This document shows, piece by piece, positions 25,523 through 38,000 of a stretch of 64,000 bases of DNA (its first letter is position 1; each line of letters opens with the position of its first letter). Both the position numbers and the translations under genes were made by a program. Where the stretch lies: positions 4,340,001 to 4,404,000 of the forward strand of contig NC_135252.1 of the NCBI RefSeq assembly GCF_964204865.1. The letters run 5' to 3'. The notes under the pieces were generated by a model that was not told the origin of the DNA, did no database searches, and saw only the letters and a list, made by a program, of their open reading frames with translations. The stretch is from Styela clava (lineage: Eukaryota; Chordata; Ascidiacea; Stolidobranchia; Styelidae).

Positions 25523-27384
25523 TAGTAGGGCGGGGGATGATGGCCCCCCTTATTGAAAATTATCTATATTTCGAAAACCTTTCTTCAAATATTCTTAAAA
25601 CTTTGCAAGTACAAACATAAGGGGCTGAACCTTTTAGCCACTCGGCGGCGTCCGCCGGTCTCCAACCATCGCAACAGCAGAAACGTTTTTAAACGAAAAA
25701 AAAATTCGGGGAAGTTGGACATATGGTCGGATATGACGGACATGTGATAAAATCGCATCAAAATACTAGTATTGCGTTCTATTTCTTATCAGAATATCAA
25801 AATAAGCAATGTATTTGGAAAAATTTTTGAGGCATTCGAAAATTCCCCCTATGTCCATCTTACCCCTTAAATCTTTGAAGTTGTGAACCCATATAATTGT
25901 TCACGAAAGTATGATAAAACACCACCTAGTAAAGCAGCCAAATTTTATTTGATCATACTTTCACACAAATCTTAATCATAACACCAAAAGAACATCTGGG
26001 ATAGCATGAAAGCTATCGTCATGGAATTTTACATTCGAATAAAAATATTTATACAAAAAAGCTTCAAGCAGAGCAGTCATCACATTGGAAGGACACAATG
26101 TGTTTTCCATAAATCCCGGCACAAATATCGTGAAGCCACTTTTGGCATTTCTGGCACTGAATCCATCCCTCGTCCTCTTCGTCGTCAAAAAAATTGCCGT
26201 TGCAGACAGCACAGAGGTTACTGTAACAATATCTTTCATGTCGCTCATTCTTACGTTTATTTTCTTTTTTTCTTCCTGGGAGCTGCAACTTTCTTAGACG
26301 AGCTAAATGACATCGTTTCTGCGAGTGCTGTAGTTTTCCTGAACGAGCTAGGTGGCGTTGTTTCTGCGAGTGCTGACAGTTCGGCTACATATTTCTCACT
26401 TGTTAACACTCTAATTCCTGCCTGAATGGCTTTCTTTGCCTCTTGGCTCTCTGAGTGGCTACTGGAAGAGGCAAATATATTCAAATGATAAACTGGTGCT
26501 ATCAGGTCTCTGCTATTTTCTTGCCTCAAAGAATCACTGACTTTATCAGAAACTAACTGAACTCCTGGTGAAGTTCTACTTGAAAAAATCGTTAGAGAGC
26601 ACAGAGCAGCATGGTTCACTTGTGACACTTTCTACCTCTGTCGTGGTGTTAACCTCATGAGATGGTACATCGTAGTCTCTATTTGTTATTTGCCTCTGTT
26701 TGATATTCTTTGGTATTTTCTCAACATTCTTTAGGATTTTCTGTTTTCCGTGCATCCAAAACTTGCATCTGGAAAAACATGATAGTACATAAGGGTAAGT
26801 TGGCCACCCCCCATAATTTCATAAGATTATTGAGATTATCCAAGAAGTGTTTTGACAAGTAAAAGCAATAACAAAATTAAAAAGAAGACTTTCTGGTATC
26901 TTATTCACAAAGAACGGGTTTGAACGGTCAAAAGTAAATATAAGCCCGAAAAACGCAAGAAATTTATTACCCCCTCATAACCCCCCCATTTTTACATGAT
27001 CACATGCTGAAAGATATAGTTAGCTGCTAGATGGCACAAGTCGCTCATTTAGTTCTAAATCATTGTCAGTAAGTATAAACTTACCAACAAACGCGCGATT
27101 CAGAGTTCCTTCGCTGAAAATGAGCATATAGTGCCTCCAAGAAAAACGTGTCCTTACTAAATGCCCTTTTTTTCACCCTTCAAAAATCACAAGCCACGTG
27201 GAAAGCTACACCACTGACGAACTACGCCAAGCGCTGAACCGAAATGGCTAGAACGAATTCCCTCCTTAGCAACGAACTCGGCAATGGCATTTGTAGAACC
27301 AAGCCCCATAAGATGTCGCCAATAGGTCAATTTGAAAAAAAGTGTCCATCTAACCCCGTGTGTCTATCTTCCCCCGCCCTACTA
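25523..27384 (-). mobile_element. Pogo/Tigger-like DNA transposon, internally deleted
   Basis: Perfect terminal inverted repeats TATAGTAGGGCGGGGG (25521-25536) and CCCCCGCCCTACTATA (27371-27386) include flanking TA dinucleotides, as expected for the Tc1/mariner/pogo group, which duplicates TA. The coding strand is minus. A decayed 3' exon with a PHD-like zinc finger lies at 26768-26064. The 1.86 kb length and the lack of any DDE-type catalytic region indicate a deletion derivative. The superfamily call rests on the TA site and on the C-terminal finger known from pogo-like transposases of invertebrates. Confidence 0.75.
26064..26768 (-). pseudogene. Transposase C-terminal fragment with PHD-like finger, frameshifted
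   Basis: A minus-strand acceptor TTTTTCCAG precedes an exon opening with codons for CKFWMHGKQK. Reading continues in three frames: to about 26578, then 26628-26257 (IRVLTSEKYVAELSAL), then 26288-26064. The last part holds CAVCNG, WIQCQKCQKWLHDIC and FQCDDC, a PHD-type Cys4-His-Cys3 pattern. The second shift falls in an A-rich run near 26270, the first near 26580. Fingers with a WIQC..C..W.H..C core are common at the C-terminus of pogo-like transposases. The DDE domain is absent, so the product would be inactive. Confidence 0.7.
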
Positions 27385-29041
27385 TAATCATCGGCGACGA
27401 GATGCTAAAGATAAATAAAGGAGTAAATCTGCAAGCAACCTAAATCTAGATTTAGAGTGGCAATATAAAATACTAAAAATTGAACAAAACAAGTTATGAT
27501 TCAAACGGCTTGCGACAGATTAAAAACGCTTTTGTGAAAATGGAAACTAAAAATTTCTGGTGCCCCCGGCACACATTTTAATTGCGTAGCTTTCGTGGGC
27601 GCGATGTACCTCTTGATCAATTCTAAAACTACCGACGGGGCCAGTTGTATAAGATAATTAATGTGAGGTAAATTCAATCGATTTTTATGTAACTAAAATG
27701 AATTTTACTCGGTATTTTTTTATCGCAGGCGTAGGGATTTTTCTGATGGTAAAATCTTTAAAACAGAGCTAAGTCAGTGTTGCAGAAACAGATCAGATTT
27801 GTCGAATTCACGAAATCGCAAAACACGAATAAAAATAATCTGGCACTTTACCTCACATTTTAATGTCCTCGGAATGCGGTGGTATTTCAGAATTGTAATG
27901 CTTATATTTTGTCGAAGCAACCGCGGGTTAGGTTGAAAACAACAAGACAATTCAATGTGCCCGTATCAATGCATTTTAAATACATGCAGATGATAGATAT
28001 GGTAGCCTATATAAAGTATATTCCGACAGTTTATCTCACATTTTTATATCCGCCGTGGTATTTCATAGCAGTGCATCCCAAACTTTTAAGCTCGCAACGC
28101 CTTCTAATGCATTAAAATTTCCGCGAACCTTGTTCACCTCAAAATGCTATGACGACAGCAAAGTTATATGAATCACGATGTTTGGCCACCAAAGGCATGG
28201 CCCTAATTCCGCATTCAAACAAAGAGCAACATATTTTATTATAAATTACTGATGTAAGTATCAATCAACGACTAACATACCGGTATCAATACTTCCACAG
28301 AACTTACTTGACTTGTAGAAACTTACGAATATTTGTACATGGAATGATCTTAAAATCTGCGTATGGAGGGACAGCGTATACTTCCTAGATATGATATGTT
28401 ATAAATTTTTCTCTAAAGTTCTATGAGGATTGTTATTTTGCGTCATAGGTACAAAATCTTCATACAAAAAAATATTTAACCGTAAATTGAAAAAAAAAAA
28501 ACGTTTCAAAATTTCATACAGTAATCGACCTTGTGACAAGGAATTGTGTTTATTATTATATATATTATTTTCACTCTAGCTAAGCCTAAATTTGTATTCT
28601 CAATGACAACCACAAGTTTTCAGAAAACAATGTCCGGTTGAGTGCCAACCATGAGCAACTTTCATCCGAACACGAGTAGCACTACAGAGCAGCATGGGGA
28701 TCTCCCCAGCGGAAAATCCACTTTGATAAATTCTGTTCGTCAAGAATCTTATGCTTACCGCCACGGGACTTTGGTGATTTTTACTAAAAAAGTAGACCAC
28801 TTACCCAAAAGGTCCATATAAACTGGAATGTCGTTTGATTGGTTGCCATGGTGGAATCGCTGATTAGCAACGTGTATCAGTGTATGGCCATCGTCAATCG
28901 AGTACTTCTATCTGTCAATTAAACAAACAAATATCGATATGTTCCCAAGAGAATGATATTTTGTTTGATACGTCTGTAAATAAAGCGCGGACGTCGAGCA
29001 AGACGGTTCACAAATCTGTATGTTCTCTGAGTTTTGACTCG
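27385..29041. other. Intergenic, upstream of phosphatidylserine synthase
   Basis: No gene is recognised here. The reading frame of the first PTDSS2 exon stays open back to a stop at 28865-28867 but has no upstream ATG, so part of 28868-29041 is probably 5' UTR. A further 5' exon cannot be excluded. Confidence 0.4.
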
Positions 29042-32000
29042 ATGCAATCTTCACAACATTATAAGGAGCGGCGGAGTCGGCGGTCCTCGGAAACCATTGT
29101 TTATGACGATGGAACAAACACATTTTTGTGGTAGGAATATAATATATAGCATTAACAATATAATAATATGAAATATATTAGTATTTTTAATTGGTAATTC
29201 ATGCATTGAAATAGGCTCATTCAGGTTGTTATCTTTGTTCGTATCATTAATTAGTTCTTCTCTTTTTAATTAAAAAGCCAAAATAACTTGCTCAATTTTA
29301 CTTTTATACTCTATATTTTAACTAGAACTTTTTAGATGAAATATATTCAATATTTGTGATGCGGTTTCCATGAGATGTACGTTATATATAATGTTATGAA
29401 ATTTTTGTGTGGCATGCTAGTCTTAGATTCACTAGGAATATGAAGTTTGGAATATTAACCAGTTTTTACAGAACTATGTTATGCTAAATAGACCTGTATT
29501 TCAAGCAATTTCTGTTCTAGTTATTATGGAGTATTTTTCAGGGTCTTATTGTGTTTGGTACTGAGATCCTGGGTTCGTACCTGTCGAAACCTAGAAATTA
29601 AATTCAATGTTAAAGTTTTGGACTAGAAGATGTGACTATACCACTCTTGTGTTGAGAAAATTCTATTTGGAATTTAAATATAAATTCATTCATAAGACTT
29701 TAAAATATAATTGTATATTGTTTGTATTATATTTACTGATTTGAACTGTTATGATATATATTTTTTACACAGGCGGACACACACAGTTCTTTCTCTTCTA
29801 ATTATTATCTCATTTTTAACTTATACTGTCATTACTGAAGAAGAATCACAAGATGTCGAATACAATGTTAAGAGGTAAAATTATAGAACTTTAGGATTTT
29901 TTTAAAAATATATTGTTTGGGAATTTATTTAAAGGTGAAACCATATGGGCTATACATAATCACAGGTGGCGGGATAGAATATTTTGAAGTTGTATAAAAA
30001 TTAATGCTATAAATTTCTGTACTAGTATATTAATATAATTATTTAGAGGATTTCAGTTCTTTTCGGCATAGCATACAATATTTGTTTAAATTCATACTAA
30101 TTATTTTAACACAATTCATTCCAATGCCATATTGCATCCATATACCGGCCCACACATTTTATTCAGGATGTAGTAAATGGAGTAGGCTGTGATGAACTGT
30201 AAATATACTGATCGTTGAATCTGAGTGACAGATTCTGTAGAGCTATGTTTCAAATATTGGGTGTTGATAATCATAGAGGTATAATATTAGACCAAACCAG
30301 TAAAAATACAGTAGATTGACTACCATCTTAAAGCAATATAGTCATGCCTGATTTTTGGTATAGTTTGGTCACCAGTTGGTTACCAATAATTATTACTTGA
30401 TTTATTCTACCAGCTTTGTTATGCCACCATGTAATATCAAGTCATATTGGCAAACTTCATTTGACATTTTTAATAGTCGCAGGATTTCAAGGGTAATCAC
30501 ATAGATATGTCATGATTCTATAACACAGCAATTATCACCTCATATCGGTTTATTATTTATTATTGTGATCAATTGAATATGTGACCATGTAAAACAATAA
30601 GCTTATGTATTAATGATGATTTAATCAGATTACTTTAATCCCTGAAGCAAAAGCAACTTTGATGTTCACATAGCTATTGCAACAATCAGTATTCATATGA
30701 ATTTATATCTCTTTTACTTTTTATAATTGACAAGTGAAAAGATATGTTGAATTTTTTTTGTATTCAGAATCTCACTAGAGCTTGTAGGCCAAGGTTTATT
30801 TTCTTAATCCATTTTTAGCAAATTTCAGAATCAACTTATACACCCTACCATATATAGCATATTTCTGAGTTATGGGAAGTGGTTTTCCCAGATGTGAATG
30901 CTTTAACCTTATGTGATTAATTTGGTTGCAGAGGAATTTGTGCTGGAGTTTTTATGTTTCTTGCTATCGGTGTAACACAAGTGAAGGATGGACCATTCAA
31001 AAGACCTCATCCTATATTATGGAGATTTGTATTCTGTGCGAGCATACTTTATGAAATAGGAATATTGTTCATGTTATTTCAGGTAAAAAGTGCAAATAAC
31101 AATTTCAAAAATAATCCTGAATAGGAATACAATACTGTTACATTACATCCAGGTGAAAATTCTAAAAACATTTAGTTTGTGCCCATTTAAGACTGAACAT
31201 TTACCAATATTATATGTGCAATATAGGATGTCGTATTCAGGCATTGAGCTTCATTAGATTGTCTGTCATATTATTCAATACAATATTAGGAAATTTACTC
31301 TGAAATCTGAGAGATTTTGTGTTTCTTTTCAACAGAAAATATTCCTTCGATAGCTTGCTATATTTTTGTTAGACATATGCTTATAAGTGAGCTATTGTGA
31401 AATTTCACCACTTATTTAAACCATTGTTAATAAAATACAATATAAATTTTGCTTTGAAGTGGTTTTGAAAAAGAGTATTATATTGTATTTATCTGCTAGT
31501 TAGTTTAAAACATTTTGTTTATTTAGGCCATTCATTACGATATATTTTGTGTTTAATTATTATATTTTACAATAAATCTGTGTAATTCATGTGAATATTC
31601 AAAATAGTTACATATATTATAATATTATCACTTAAATTTACCCCTATGGGATATAGTATTATTCTTTAGTGGGTTTTGAACTACTTATATTTAGTGTTTA
31701 TCATCGGTATTCGCCTTGAATTAACATGTGTATTCCATTCCGTTCCAAGCAATAATCCTTTCTTTAAAATCTTTCATGTTTGCCATTTTTGCATTGTATA
31801 TGTCAACAATGGAATGAACATAAGGAATGGTGCAGTAATTAATCTTTTAAAAGATAATAGATGAATCTAAAATTAAATTTGGGCGCGACTGTGAAAATTA
31901 TGGAGCTAATATAACTGTTGTGACTTGTGGTGAATGTTGCATCATTTTTTATTGTAGTGATGTTTCAAATATAACATGGCAAAATCATGCATTCACGTAC

Positions 32001-35000
32001 ACACCTGCCTGTTAACTTTCAATGGAAGTCATAACTTTCAGCAAAAAAAATTCATAAACCCTTCCCATCTATAGTTATGTATGATACACATAAAAGGGAA
32101 TATTCCAATTTGACCGAATGAGCAATCGTAAAATGTCATGCAGCCTGTATGAAATTACTGGTATTTATGTCGTTTGCTTGATACAGTAATAACTTGTTTG
32201 AAATAGCTCTTTTTCTTTCTGTAATATACCAAAGTGTCCCATTTTGGCATCTGTCGTAAACACAACAGTAACGTTACACTGCAGATAAATTATTAACAGA
32301 CAAATCGTTACGTCCCGGTTCCCACGTGCGCTACAGTTTTGTTTATTGAGATGTTAAATTTTAACATAAGATATATTTCTAATTGCCAAGATTGTATCTT
32401 TACTAGGAATATCCATATTTTATTACATCAATATTCTACGCTTTCATTTTGCATTTGATTTTGATTAGTCCAATGAATTTATTTTGGAACCAAATCGGAT
32501 GTATGCAAAATTTGATGTAAATCTAAAGGTCACTGAGAAATGTCAAATTATACATTGAAAAAGTGATTTTGATTATCTTAACTTTAGAATCTATCACAAT
32601 TTCAATAAATTTTTTGGCATCTGTAATTTCAACCACAATTTAAAGACTATCCTGTGATACAATACAAGTATTGTATGCTTTTATTTTAATATGTAGTGTA
32701 TAGCACCAAAGTCCACATTTAGTCTATTTTTTGCAGTATTTCATAATCTTAAAAGTAGGAAGGTTTCTGGTAGAAGAGATCCTGTCACAATATGAGCTAC
32801 AGGCAAATTTATTATCATTGTTTACTCATTAATATTTATTTTAATTCAGTCTGTGGACCATGCACGATCTTTCCTAACATATATTGATCCTGATTTGAAC
32901 AAACCTCTTGATTTTCGAGCTTACGGCGGCAACTGTACAATATGGGATGCAGAGAATGAGCGTGATCCATTGCACAATGTTATGGTACAAAATTTTTCAA
33001 TATTTGACTCTATTTTTATTGATAGCAACTTTCATATTTTTATTAGAAGAAGATAAGTTACAGAATTTCTCCTATGAAATATTTTTAAATACTTTTCTTT
33101 TTATCATGCTATTAATGTAATGATATCTTCTATTTGGAATATGTATTTTTATGAAAATTGTATGAATGTAAATTATTCACTGGTATTCTTACTAGATAAT
33201 AAATTTGAACATCATTGTGTGTGTGACAGGGCAGTTGTAAAATTTCCTTGAGATGTGAGGCTTTTGTAACTATGTCAATTTAACAGCCATGTCACATCTC
33301 ACAAATTGAAAAAAGGGTTATTTGGCAAGTATGCTTGTTTAAAAACGTGTTCGGAAGTTTTTCCAAAGGAAGCGAAACAATGATACATTATTTTATTGAT
33401 GTTTGAAATTTCAATAAAAAAACAAAATAGTATCTAGATCAGTGGTTCTCAAACTAGGGTTTGAGAGCCGCATGCGGCTCTCAACAACCTTTCCTGCGGC
33501 TCTTGTGGATGCTTTAAAAATTAACTACTTTCAAAAAAAGTTTTCATTGAAAACTAATCATTGACTTGAAATTAAAATGCGGAAGTCTACTAGTTAGTCG
33601 AATGGATTCCCCCGTGTTCATTTGCATAGCGTTGAGTAATCTACAAGATGCAATAGTGACGCAACAGTAGCGTTTTCGCGGCCACTCGGACACTTTTCGC
33701 TTGGAAATATTTTAGACATGACTGTAATCATTGACTTGCTTTCGTGGATTTTCAGTTTTTGTCGCATTTCCGAATATTATGTATAAATCAAATAACTCAA
33801 TGAATATTTTAATTTATAGAGCTTTTTAATTTTGTTCCAGTAATCGAAAATAGTCCCGAAATATCTGGCGATCATCTCAAGCAGCTACTGCACCTTGCAT
33901 CCTTCATGATTTCGACCCGCTTTGACAAACTTATTAGAAATCAAAGCCAAATTAAATGGCTGTTAGTCTAGGGTGAGCAAAATCGAATCTTTTTTCGAAT
34001 CGAATAATTTGAATATTTTTAACGAATACCGAAAAGTCTGAAAATATATATATTTTTATACATAACAGGTATCCAGAACGTCGGAGGTCGATACTTCATT
34101 TGGAAATACATAGAAACATTGGAAAGTCAGCAATAAAGCGTTTTTTTATTGCTAATGGTTAATTTCATCATAATCGCTCATTGTCTTTGTCAACGCGATC
34201 GTTTCGGCGGCGATATCCTAAAGTTGGTATTCTATATTCCCGCCCTTTCCGTTTTTTTGCAAGAATGAGGGGTCGCCGGATATCAAAGTTTTATATTTCT
34301 AGTATACCCTTGCGTTAACATCAGCGACAGCTGTTGAGTACATTAAGGGCTGATTTCAAAACCAAAATAATTTAATTCTGAGTTTTATCCTCTGCCTTGG
34401 ATTTGATCTTTCTTATCACCGCTTGTAAATTAACCGTGCCTGTTTAAAGTGAACGGTGACCGAGATTTTTATTAGATAGAGATATTTATTAAAATGATAA
34501 TTGAGTTTCTCACGCTTTTTTTATAGTGTTCGTGTTATTTTAGTATTAGATAGATAAACCTAGCAAATTTACGATTGCGTGAATCCTGAATGTTGATTTA
34601 AAATAGCAAATAAATAAATTGGCATTTTTAGGCCTTTGTGCTTAATAGAAGGTCAGACGCTAATTAAGACTAATTCCTTCAAGTTTTAACGTTTTTTACA
34701 ACAAAACAACACCCCGATGGTAAATATAACTAAAATACTAACTAAGTAATGCTCAATTTTCTTTACGGAATTTGCAAACTCAGCACTTTACTCAATGATC
34801 TTGAATATGTCATCCCTTAAGGCTTAATTAAATATTACTGCCCAAATGCTTCAAAATTCAACAATTGTAATCATTTTCGATGATAATAGACGCAACAATT
34901 CGTGAACGAGTCAGTGTGCATTGTTACAACAAAATTCTTTACGTTCTACTCTTGGCTAAACGGCCATGCATGGTTGAGTAAAGTGTTTACATATTCGAAA

Positions 35001-38000
35001 CATTACTTAGCCAAGGATGGGAGGGAGGGATCACTAAAGAGCCAATACAAAGTGCTTTGAATGAAGTAGGACATGACATTTCATATCTGGTTACAACTTA
35101 ATGAGTGTTTTTCATACAAGTAACTCATACCAGCCTTTGGAAAAACTTTTGATCATTTTTAAATCCATGCTACTTATATAACTAGAGTTTTCTAACCACC
35201 TAAAATCGCCTTTTTCACAATGAAACGCCGAAAAGTCATTTTAACATTTAATTTTAATCAACTTTATGTTCGGTAATGCAAGAAATGACTAATGACATGT
35301 CACCAAGCAATCAGAGTTTAAAATCTGAGAAATTTATTTTAAATACCTATTCTGGTTTGACGATTCTAAATTTACGGAACGGTCGGTCCAGTTTTTTTTC
35401 GAATATTTTGCCCAGCCCTAGTTTTTACGTGTGTTGTTGTTACGATGACTTTGTATTTTAATTACGCGCTTAAGGTTTGTTGCTATTTTACCTTGCGTTG
35501 TTTGTGTGCGGCTCTTAATAACTTTAAGGTTTGAAATGCGGCTCTGGGACTAAAAAAGTTTGAGAACCACTGATCTAGATAGATCTAGTACCGTATTTAC
35601 TCGAAATTACGCCTATATCGCGAATAGGCCGACTCCCTTAAAATGGCGATTTTATAAAAATTCGCGAATAAGCCGGTCGGTCCTTCGAATCGTTACACGC
35701 AGGACGCCTTAAGAAAAACGTAGAAAGAGAACAAAATTACTGTAACGCAAACATTTCTCACGTTTATCGTTTCAGCATGTTAGCGACGGTCGTAGGTGGA
35801 TTATTATACGTAACTCTTACTTTATGTTAAATAAAGTCTATATTGCTTTTCAGTGCGTCGTGATCGTGTCGGAAGTTTAAAATAGAGTTCCTGAATCAGC
35901 ATAAAACAATTTCCTTTGATCGCCACAACGGCGATTAATTCCGTTCCTTGTCCGTTTCAAGGAAAGAAATAACGCTGTATTAACACATTCTTATAAATCG
36001 CTACGAATCTTAACACGCCAGACGCCTTAAGAAAGGCGCAGAAAGAAAACAAAATTGCTGTAACACAAATATTTCTCACGTTTATCATTTCTGTTTGTTA
36101 GCGACGGCCGTAGATTCTTACTCGTAACTCTTACTTGTAAATTCATGTTAATAAAGACTATTGCTTTTCATGCGTCGTGATTTGTATTAATGGAAGGGTT
36201 TGTTGTCAAGAGTTTAAGAGAGTCCCTGAGTCAGCATAAAACAATTTCCTTTGATCGTCCACAACGCGGTTAATTTCGATAAGACCTTATCACAGCCCCT
36301 TAACGGATAACATATCGTAAAGGTGATTAAAAGTCGCGCGCCGTTAATTGCCTATGAAAAGACAATCACACCTGCACAAGCGAACGAAAACAAACCAATC
36401 ACAGACTGTACAAGCGTCATCAGCTGTATGATAAGACAATCCACCTTCACACGCGATTGTGTGTGTGCGTGCACTCTTTTTATCGTGAGAACTTGGTATG
36501 GTTTGAAGCTTTTGGAATTACCGGCAAGTCAGCATAATATCATCTCGTTGCGTGATCAAACTCTGATGCGCGAATGAGCTGATTTTTTGGTGCAATCTGA
36601 GTTATGCGCGAATAAGACGGTCCCTTAGTTTGGCAACTTTTTTTTTTGAGTTTTAAACTCGGCCTATTCGCGAACATATACGGTATATATAATGCAAAAG
36701 CTGAAAAAATTCCAAATGCTAGCTTTGCATTGACTGAACTTACCGTACATTGTGTAAAAATATTTATGCAATATTCAGTTTTTAGAACCCTGCCATGCAC
36801 CATATGTTGCAAATTTTTTGTATTTGTATTCATTGTTCTATTACAGCATATCATACCAAATTAAATTTCTTAAGTAACACCATTTTCTATATTACCGCCT
36901 ACCGGTATATTATATCTGGGCTTTAGACCCTTATGGGGAATTGACTTACTTAGCAGAGATGTATTCAAAATGACCCAATTTGCCACTAAATGCCATTTAT
37001 TTTAACACTTATTTATATATACAAAATTCATAAATTTTCTAATGAAAATAAAGAACATTTATTTAATGCTCGAACTCTGTTTGTGTATTTGTCCCCAAAA
37101 TTTCCAGTTATCTAAGGCGCTTAACACAAAACTTATGTTCTCACTAGAATATGTTCCATATGACCTGTGTTTTGTTTTTTTGAGTCACCCTGTAATATTC
37201 ATCCGTTCGGATCTTTAGAAATTTTCTTATCCAGGCTTGCTCATGATCAGCCTTATATTCATGCCCTTTGTATTCATATTGAAACAAATATATAATATGT
37301 TTTTTAAAAAGGTGTAAAACACTATAACACACCTACTTATTGGAAAAGCAACCTTCAGTCTTCTTTGTATTTCTTCTTGTACAGGATAAAATGGATGGAT
37401 TTGTAGCTGCTCATTTCATTGGTTGGTTTCTAAAGGCATTGATATTTCGCAACATTTGGATGACAACAGTTCTCAGTGCTGTGTTTGAATTACTCGAGTA
37501 CACACTTGAACATCAACTCCCAAACTTTTCCGAATGTTGGTGGGATCACGTAAGCTTATTACTGAAATTGTTTATTTTCAATTCCAACCTTATTTTCATG
37601 ATAAGACATTTCATATTTATCCTGATGAAGAGGAAAGTCGATAAGGTGGCCAATACCTAATGTGATTGGTGAACAACTGCCTCCCATCTGCTTAGCATGA
37701 GGCGCCAAATTTTGAGCCACTACATAACAATTCCATTACATTTAAACAAATATTGCAAAATTGCTTAGCTGAATGCTCACACTGCAGAAAGGCGAATCCT
37801 TTGGTCTTATATTTTGTGCGATCTTTATAGTGCTGTAAGTTATATTTAAATTGTAGCTTCGTTGAGACGTTGATGATCCTTCATGTTTAATTGAGTATGA
37901 TTCTCCAGTCAACTGCACTTAAATCAATTTGTATTAGAAGCTGTCACTTGTAATAGTTTTCTTCATTTCCTTGTTATCAGTGGATTTTAGACTTCATTGT

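Noticed and set aside
26006-26425. 139-codon plus-strand frame
   Set aside because: It is antisense to the transposase C-terminal exon, whose minus-strand reading has clear zinc-finger Cys/His spacing.
29555-29595. tRNA-like CTGGGTTCGTACC
   Set aside because: Only a B-box resemblance. No acceptor stem or A box is found, so at most it is a SINE scrap.
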